The notes under the pieces are model-generated. The model did not search any database and was not told the origin of the DNA. It worked only from the letters and a program-made list of their open reading frames with translations. The position numbers were made by a program, and so were the translations under genes. A stretch of 9,484 bases of DNA from CAZAYB01 sp964489215 (GTDB lineage Bacteria > Planctomycetota > Phycisphaerae > Sedimentisphaerales > Anaerohalosphaeraceae), in contig CAZAYB010000119.1 of assembly GCA_964489215.1 (NCBI GenBank), positions 1 through 9,484 on the forward strand, given 5' to 3'. Position 1 is the first letter of the stretch. Each line of letters begins with the position of its first letter. This document shows positions 5,411 to 9,484 of the stretch, one piece after another.

Positions 5411-6508
5411 TCATAACCATTTTTTTCTTTTAAAGAAAATGAGCATTGTCAGTGTTATGAGAGCTATAAAGGCCCAGAAGCCGAGAGGATACATCCAGCT
5501 TATTTTCAATTCCGGCATGTTTTGAAAATTCATTCCGAATACCCCTGCGATAAAGCTTAAGGGAATGAATATGGTAGCGATTATAGTGAGAACCTTCATT
5601 ACAGCGTTCATTTTATTGCTTATTGCTGAAAGATAGATGTCGAGCATGCCGGATGTCATGTCTCGAAAGCTTTCTATGGTATCTATTATCTGTATGGTAT
5701 GGTCATAAATATTTGCGAAATAGACATTTACTTCCTGAGTAAGTATTTTTGATTCTGATTTTTGAAGTGCATTTATGAGCTCTCTTAAAGGCCAGACGGA
5801 TTTTCTGAGCAATATTAATTCTCTTTTTATAGAATGTATATCAATAACAGTTTCATCCTGAGGGTCTATAAAAAGTTTTTGTTCGAGAGTTTCTATTTTT
5901 TCTCCGAGCTTTTCGAGGATGAAAAAATAGTTATCGACTACAGAATCAATCAGGCAGTGAGCAAGGTAGTCCGGGGGCATTTTTCTGATTTTTCCCTTGT
6001 CGGTTTTAATTCTTTCTCGGACCTGATCAAATACGTCACCGGTTTGCTCCTGAATTGAAATTACAGAATTATCTGTGATGATTATACTGACCTGTTCTGT
6101 ATTTATTCTTGTGTTTTGCTGGTCCCATGACAGCATTTTAATAACAATAAAAAGGTGGTCCTGATAGTCTTCAAATTTTGGTCTTTGGAATGTATTTGCA
6201 ACATCTTCGAGCACCAGAGGGTGCAAATTGAATTTTTTACCGAGTTTTTCTATTAATGGGGCATGTATGCCGTCAATGTTAATCCAGTTTATATAATTTT
6301 CGTTTATGGTTTTCAGGTTATCTATATTTTCGAAATGATCCTTATCAGATGATTGCTGATTGTATCGAATCAGTGTGATAAGTGGTTTATCAAGTTTTTT
6401 TTCCCCGATGTGAACTACTGTCCCGGGAGCCGAGCCAGCCTTTGTTGCCATAGGCCTGAAAAACCGACTTATGCTGGTTAAGTGAAGTTTTTTAGCTTTT
6501 TTTGCCAT
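5411..6508 (-). CDS. corA: CorA family divalent metal (Mg2+/Co2+) transporter
   Basis: This 365-residue protein is a pentameric inner-membrane channel of the CorA/MIT family, closest in character to the Thermotoga maritima type. The N-terminal motif PGTVVHIGEKK (29-39) and a large cytosolic domain with the long helix before the pore are present. TM1 covers roughly 304-324 and is followed at once by the selectivity motif GMN (325-327) in GVFGMNFQNMPEL. TM2 spans about 339-359, ending in a basic tail, KRKKWL. Length and order match the family. The start at 6508 keeps a lysine-rich N-terminus common in relatives; Met20 is an alternative. There is no Shine-Dalgarno, and a TATAAT box ends 8 nt before the ATG, so the message may be leaderless. 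It is likely co-transcribed with the DHH gene and diverges from pdxB. Confidence 0.95.
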   Translation of the reverse strand: MAKKAKKLHLTSISRFFRPMATKAGSAPGTVVHIGEKKLDKPLITLIRYNQQSSDKDHFENIDNLKTINENYINWINIDGIHAPLIEKLGKKFNLHPLVLEDVANTFQRPKFEDYQDHLFIVIKMLSWDQQNTRINTEQVSIIITDNSVISIQEQTGDVFDQVRERIKTDKGKIRKMPPDYLAHCLIDSVVDNYFFILEKLGEKIETLEQKLFIDPQDETVIDIHSIKRELILLRKSVWPLRELINALQKSESKILTQEVNVYFANIYDHTIQIIDTIESFRDMTSGMLDIYLSAISNKMNAVMKVLTIIATIFIPLSFIAGVFGMNFQNMPELKISWMYPLGFWAFIALITLTMLIFFKRKKWL

Positions 6509-6516
6509 TAAATGGT

Positions 6517-6522
6517 ATTATA
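6517..6522 (-). promoter_or_regulatory. -10 box immediately upstream of corA
   Basis: TATAAT on the minus strand lies within GATTATAATACC and ends 8 nt before the ATG. With normal spacing, transcription starts about 2 nt before or at the start codon. There is no Shine-Dalgarno and no clear -35. Confidence 0.55.
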
Positions 6523-6581
6523 ATCACTGGTTAGAAATTTAAAAGTAATTTCTTTTTATTCTGGTTCCTTCTTTATTTATG

Positions 6582-6614
6582 TATAATGGCAGGTTGTTTT
6601 TTTATTTTTCGGAG
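6582..6614 (+). promoter_or_regulatory. -10 box and ribosome binding site of pdxB
   Basis: TATAAT (6582-6587) in ATGTATAATGG is a perfect -10. No good -35 stands 16-18 nt upstream. GGAG at 6611-6614 lies 9 nt before the ATG at 6624. The predicted leader is about 30 nt. Confidence 0.6.
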
Positions 6615-6623
6615 AATTGATAT

Positions 6624-7769
6624 ATGAAGATAGTTGCTGATGAAAATATTCCCTTTGTGAAAGAGTGTTTTTCGAGTGCGGGTGAAGTGGTTACGATTTC
6701 AGGCAGGGATATGAATTTCGATACTGTCAAGGATGCTGACGCGTTGGCAGTAAGAAGTATTACGAAGGTGAATTCTTCTTTGCTTGATAAGAGCAAGGTT
6801 AAGTTTGTAGGTACAGCTACCATAGGTACTGACCATATTGACAAGGACTATCTTAGCAGGGCAGGTATCGGTTTTTCATCGGCACCTGGTTCAAATGCTG
6901 ACAGTGTTGCAGAATATGTTATTGCGGGTCTTTTGAGCCTTGGAAAACGAAAGGGTGTCAAGCTGGCAGGGAAAAGAATTGGCATTATCGGAGTTGGGAA
7001 TGTTGGTTCGAGGGTTGAGAAAAGAGTTTCGGCTCTTGGTATGACAGCAGTACTTAATGATCCTCCATTGAAAAGAAAGACACAAGATTCAAAATACCGT
7101 CCGATTGATGAAATATTCGATTGTGATTTTATTACAGTTCATGTACCGTTGACAAAGGAGGGGGTGGACAGGACTTATCATCTTGTTGATGAGGATTTTT
7201 TAAGTAAGCTTAAAAAAGGTTCCTATTTTATTAACACATCCCGCGGGCCGGTTGTTAAGACAGCTGCTTTGAAGGATTGGATAAGGTCAAAAAAGGCCGG
7301 TGGGGTTATTCTTGATGTCTGGGAAAATGAGCCTGTAATAGATTCTGAACTTTTAGGTATGGTCGATATCGGAACTTGTCATATAGCGGGTTATTCTTTT
7401 GACGGTAAGGTTCGCGGTATGCTGATGATATATGAGGCGATGTGCAGGCATTTCGATATTGATTTTGATAAGTCGGAGGGTGATTTTCTGCCAGAGCCTA
7501 TTGTCAAAAGCATTGAAGTTAATAGCGGCAGCGGTGATGAGCAGGCACTTGTAAGGGGAGTTGTCAGCCAGGTTTATCATATATGTGATGACTATATGCG
7601 GTTGAAGCGTTATCTGGAAACGTCAGCAGAGCAGAGAGGTCAGTATTTTGATTCTCTAAGGAAAAATTATCCTGTTCGCAGAGAGTTTAATAATACAAAA
7701 GTTTATCTGAAGGAAGAAAATGACCGGCTTTTTAGTATATTAAAAGGGATAGGTTTTGATGTTGGGTGA
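6624..7769 (+). CDS. pdxB: 4-phosphoerythronate dehydrogenase
   Basis: PdxB oxidises 4-phosphoerythronate to 2-oxo-3-hydroxy-4-phosphobutanoate in the DXP-independent-of-ribose branch of vitamin B6 (PLP) synthesis, the PdxA/PdxJ route. The 381 residues match the E. coli enzyme (378) almost throughout: MKIVADENIPF; AVRSITKVN; FVGTATIGTDHID (61-73); the NAD-binding GVGNVG (123-128); Arg207 in NTSRGPVV; Glu236 in LDVWENEP; and His253 in CHIAGYS, the catalytic R/E/H triad of D-2-hydroxyacid dehydrogenases. The PdxB-specific C-terminal dimerisation domain is present (LRKNYPVRREF), which separates it from SerA. GGAG 9 nt upstream supports the start. folP overlaps its last 11 nt. pdxB is best known from gammaproteobacteria and Bacteroidetes, so transfer is possible. 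Confidence 0.95.
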   Translation: MKIVADENIPFVKECFSSAGEVVTISGRDMNFDTVKDADALAVRSITKVNSSLLDKSKVKFVGTATIGTDHIDKDYLSRAGIGFSSAPGSNADSVAEYVIAGLLSLGKRKGVKLAGKRIGIIGVGNVGSRVEKRVSALGMTAVLNDPPLKRKTQDSKYRPIDEIFDCDFITVHVPLTKEGVDRTYHLVDEDFLSKLKKGSYFINTSRGPVVKTAALKDWIRSKKAGGVILDVWENEPVIDSELLGMVDIGTCHIAGYSFDGKVRGMLMIYEAMCRHFDIDFDKSEGDFLPEPIVKSIEVNSGSGDEQALVRGVVSQVYHICDDYMRLKRYLETSAEQRGQYFDSLRKNYPVRREFNNTKVYLKEENDRLFSILKGIGFDVG

Positions 7770-8604
7770 AGTTTTGAAATTCAAAGGGGGTGTTATTGAT
7801 TTTACCGATGGCTGTGTGATTATGGGTATACTAAACGTTACGCCAGATTCTTTTAGTGACGGGGGTAGTTTTGCTGATAAGGAACGGGCGGTAGATCATG
7901 CATTGTCAATGGTTGCAGATGGAGCTGTAATAATTGATGTTGGTCCGGAATCGAGCAGGCCAGGTGCCGAGTCAGTCAGTTCTAATGAGCAGATAAAGCG
8001 TTGTGTAGATGTAATCGCTAAAATAAAAGAGCAAAGTGATGTTGCAGTCAGCATCGATACGAGGAGTTTTGAGGTTGCCAGGGAGGCTATTTTGGCAGGT
8101 GCAGATATTATTAACGATATAACCGGGATGAGTGATGTCCGCATGAGAGAGTTGGCTGGGGAGCATGGGGCAGGTGTTATAATAATGCACATGAAGGGCG
8201 ATCCATTAAATATGCAAAGGGACCCGCGTTATGAAGATGTTGTTTCGGAGGTGCGGGATTATCTTTCGGAGCAGGCGAGACAGGCTGAAGAAGCTGGTGT
8301 TGGGCGTGATCGAATTTTTATAGATCCTGGTATAGGTTTTGGTAAAACCACGCGGCATAATCTTCTTCTATTAAGGGATGTTGGTAAGCTTGTTGAAACC
8401 GGTTATAAAGTTCTTGTTGGGTCAAGCAGGAAAAGATTTATCGGAGAGATTACTGATGTTCAAAAAGCAGATGAACGTCTGATGGGTACAGCGGCTACAG
8501 TAGTATTGTCGGTGATGTCTGGGGTTAGTATTGTCAGGGTTCATGATGTTAAGGAAATGAACGAGGTTGTTAAAATGACAAAAGCTGTATTGCATGGATA
8601 TTAG
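7759..8604 (+). CDS. folP: dihydropteroate synthase
   Basis: FolP condenses 6-hydroxymethyl-dihydropterin pyrophosphate with p-aminobenzoate in folate synthesis and is the sulfonamide target. The 281 residues show all family signatures: GILNVTPDSFSDGG (23-36, Asn26); SRPGAE (66-71); VSIDT (Asp100); DIINDITG (116-123); DPGIGFGKT (189-197, Asp189); GSSRKRFIG (221-229, Lys225); and RVHDV (Arg260, His262). It carries GPESSRPG where GGESTRPG is usual. ATG 7759 is chosen over the TTG one codon earlier; AGG at 7751-7753 is a weak ribosome binding site inside pdxB. The ATG lies 11 nt inside the end of pdxB, so translation is probably coupled. The TAG stop falls at the edge of a fragment of the palindromic repeat's end. 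Confidence 0.96.
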   Translation: MLGEVLKFKGGVIDFTDGCVIMGILNVTPDSFSDGGSFADKERAVDHALSMVADGAVIIDVGPESSRPGAESVSSNEQIKRCVDVIAKIKEQSDVAVSIDTRSFEVAREAILAGADIINDITGMSDVRMRELAGEHGAGVIIMHMKGDPLNMQRDPRYEDVVSEVRDYLSEQARQAEEAGVGRDRIFIDPGIGFGKTTRHNLLLLRDVGKLVETGYKVLVGSSRKRFIGEITDVQKADERLMGTAATVVLSVMSGVSIVRVHDVKEMNEVVKMTKAVLHGY

Positions 8605-8620
8605 AGCATGTCAAGAAATG
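8601..8620. repeat. partial copy of the palindromic element's end
   Basis: TTAGAGCATGTCAAGAAATG is identical to 371-390, the left end and flank of the 157-bp palindromic element. The next bases, through CAGTAGAGCTTCCGT, resemble the element's other arm (ATGCAG...CTT...CCGT) only loosely. No second inverted end is found up to 8860. It is either a decayed copy or a solo end. The folP stop codon lies in its first bases. Confidence 0.7.
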
Positions 8621-8834
8621 CAGTAGAGCTTCCGTAAATCTTTGTTCCGATAATTAAAAAAAGAGATAAAAAAGTAGGTGGGGTTGATAAAAATACGGGC
8701 AATTTTTAAAAAATATCAGAAGTTAGTTGCTGTGGGTCTGTTATTTTGCCGATGTTTTCATTATAAGCGGAAGGTGTCAGAAGTGTTTTTTGATGTCTAT
8801 TGAGCCGTTTCTAACAGGATTTAATAACAGCCTG
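8621..8834. other. intergenic region between folP and the receiver gene
   Basis: This stretch is AT-rich, with A/T tracts near 8655-8720. There is no credible open frame and no terminator hairpin for pdxB-folP. ACAGG at 8814-8818 and CCTGT at 8831-8835 form a short inverted repeat next to the predicted -10 box of the receiver gene. Confidence 0.45.
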
Positions 8835-8853
8835 TACAATAATATTCATGGAG
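8835..8853 (+). promoter_or_regulatory. probable -10 box and ribosome binding site of the receiver gene
   Basis: TACAAT (8835-8840, 5 of 6 to TATAAT) follows CTAACA (8811-8816, 4 of 6 to TTGACA) at 18 nt. GGAG at 8850-8853 is 7 nt before the ATG at 8861. The inverted repeat ACAGG/CCTGT flanks the spacer. The ribosome binding site is more secure than the promoter. Confidence 0.5.
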
Positions 8854-8860
8854 AAGTATT

Positions 8861-9280
8861 ATGTTTGAGTTTCTTGGATTCAAGAAGAAGTCAAATCGGG
8901 TAAAGATACTTGTAGTTGATGATGAGCCGAACATTGTTCAGACTTTGCAGGACAGGCTGGAGATGAACGAATATGATGTTTGTGTTGCGAGTAATGGTAA
9001 GGAGGGTCTTGATCTTGCGGTTAAGGAAAAACCAGATGTGATATTGCTTGATGTTATAATGCCGATAATGGATGGTCATGAAATGCTTGAGGCACTTCGT
9101 CAAAGGCCTGAGGGTCAGGGCGTTTCAGTAATAATGCTGACGGCCCGCAGCCAGATGCAGGATATTGCCAGGGCCAATGCATGCGGCATAGAAGATTATA
9201 TCGTAAAACCTTTTGATTTGAGCGAGTTACTTGAAAAGATAGAGACGGTGGTTGAGAACCGCAAGACCGTGAGCAAATAA
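8861..9280 (+). CDS. receiver-only response regulator
   Basis: This 139-residue protein is a single CheY-like receiver domain, with no DNA-binding or enzymatic output. It has the acidic pair Asp20/Asp21 in VVDDEPN, the phosphoacceptor Asp64 in LLDVIMP, Thr94 in MLTAR and Lys116 in YIVKPF, so phosphorylation by a histidine kinase should be possible. A short N-terminal extension, MFEFLGFKKKSNR, precedes the fold; it is hydrophobic then basic and could be an interaction or membrane-touching patch. GGAG 7 nt upstream fixes the start. No kinase gene is adjacent, so its partner is unknown. It may act by protein-protein contact or as a phosphorelay intermediate. A strong terminator follows 19 bp after the stop. 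Confidence 0.93.
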   Translation: MFEFLGFKKKSNRVKILVVDDEPNIVQTLQDRLEMNEYDVCVASNGKEGLDLAVKEKPDVILLDVIMPIMDGHEMLEALRQRPEGQGVSVIMLTARSQMQDIARANACGIEDYIVKPFDLSELLEKIETVVENRKTVSK

Positions 9281-9299
9281 ACCGAGGAGCGACAGGAAG

Positions 9300-9330
9300 A
9301 AAACCGGTCATATTGGCCGGTTTTTTATTT
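9300..9330 (+). terminator. intrinsic terminator, probably bidirectional
   Basis: An 11-bp stem AAAACCGGTCA/TGGCCGGTTTT (one G-T wobble, loop TAT) is followed by TTTTTTATTT, 19 bp after the receiver gene. On the minus strand it sits 23 bp after the stop of the partial gene at the right edge and is followed by TTTTCTT, so it can serve both convergent genes. Confidence 0.92.
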
Positions 9331-9352
9331 GCGCAGAAATAATCAGGATTTT

Positions 9353-9484
9353 CTAATATCCGTGCTTTATGTCTGACCATGAAAAGTCATTGTTGTTGAC
9401 TTCCAGGAGTGCGGTTCTGGTCAGGAGCCATTTATTATTTGTATTTTTTTCGAAGTAGAGTCTGAATTTCACGAAGACAATGGG
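9353..9484 (-). CDS. C-terminal fragment of an unidentified protein
   Basis: A minus-strand frame enters from the right edge and runs 43 codons to a TAG at 9355-9353. The peptide begins PIVFVKFRLYFEKN, continues through KWLLTRTALLEVNNNDFSW and ends DIKHGY. Alternating hydrophobic and polar residues suggest beta structure; there is no membrane segment. The shared terminator just downstream supports it as a real gene end. I do not recognise the family. Confidence 0.6.
   Translation of the reverse strand, partial: PIVFVKFRLYFEKNTNNKWLLTRTALLEVNNNDFSWSDIKHGY

Noticed and set aside
7756..7758. TTG at 7756 as the start of folP
   Set aside because: An ATG follows immediately in frame and is the stronger initiator; the difference is one residue.
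9054..9380. Minus-strand open frame of about 108 codons opposite the receiver gene
   Set aside because: It is antisense to a clearly conserved receiver domain and crosses the terminator hairpin at 9300-9330.

Overview
The window is bacterial chromosomal DNA of low-to-middle GC, taken from a draft assembly (a 100-N placeholder lies at 2089-2188). The long, acid-free, H1-like lysine repeats point to the Planctomycetota/PVC group, perhaps an anaerobic Phycisphaerae-type lineage. That is an inference from protein character, not from any search. Most of the window is housekeeping. The unusual part is an FtsZ/tubulin-like GTPase carrying a very long lysine-rich N-terminal tail (695-2492, minus strand).

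Layout. 3-113: C-terminal end of an unidentified plus-strand gene. 285-355: tRNA-Gln(CTG), minus. 374-530: a 157-bp near-palindromic, MITE-like element. 631-664: terminator of the FtsZ-like gene. 695-2492: the H1-like/FtsZ-like fusion, minus, with an assembly gap inside an 81-bp coding tandem repeat. 2806-2896: tRNA-Ser(GCT), minus. 3193-3221: a good sigma70-type promoter, then an AmrS-type radical SAM enzyme (3269-4297, plus). 4344-5372: DHH/DHHA1 phosphoesterase, minus, convergent with it and lying 38 bp downstream of a CorA-type metal transporter (5411-6508, minus). A 115-bp divergent promoter region follows. 6624-7769 and 7759-8604: pdxB and folP overlapping on the plus strand (vitamin B6 and folate synthesis). 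8602-8620: a fragment of the palindromic element's end, starting at the folP stop codon. 8861-9280: a receiver-only response regulator with its own ribosome binding site. 9300-9330: a strong, probably bidirectional terminator. 9353-9484: C-terminal end of an unidentified minus-strand gene.

How the genes work together. The clearest functional unit is pdxB-folP: the 11-nt overlap implies co-transcription and coupled translation of two cofactor-pathway enzymes. corA and the DHH gene lie in tandem, and each has a TATAAT box inside the same 12-mer just before the start codon with no visible Shine-Dalgarno, which suggests short-leader or leaderless mRNAs. The FtsZ-like fusion stands alone with a strong AGGAGG ribosome binding site and its own terminator. 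The two strong terminators share the same arm sequences, and the palindromic element has a second partial copy, so this genome probably carries dispersed short repeats of both kinds.
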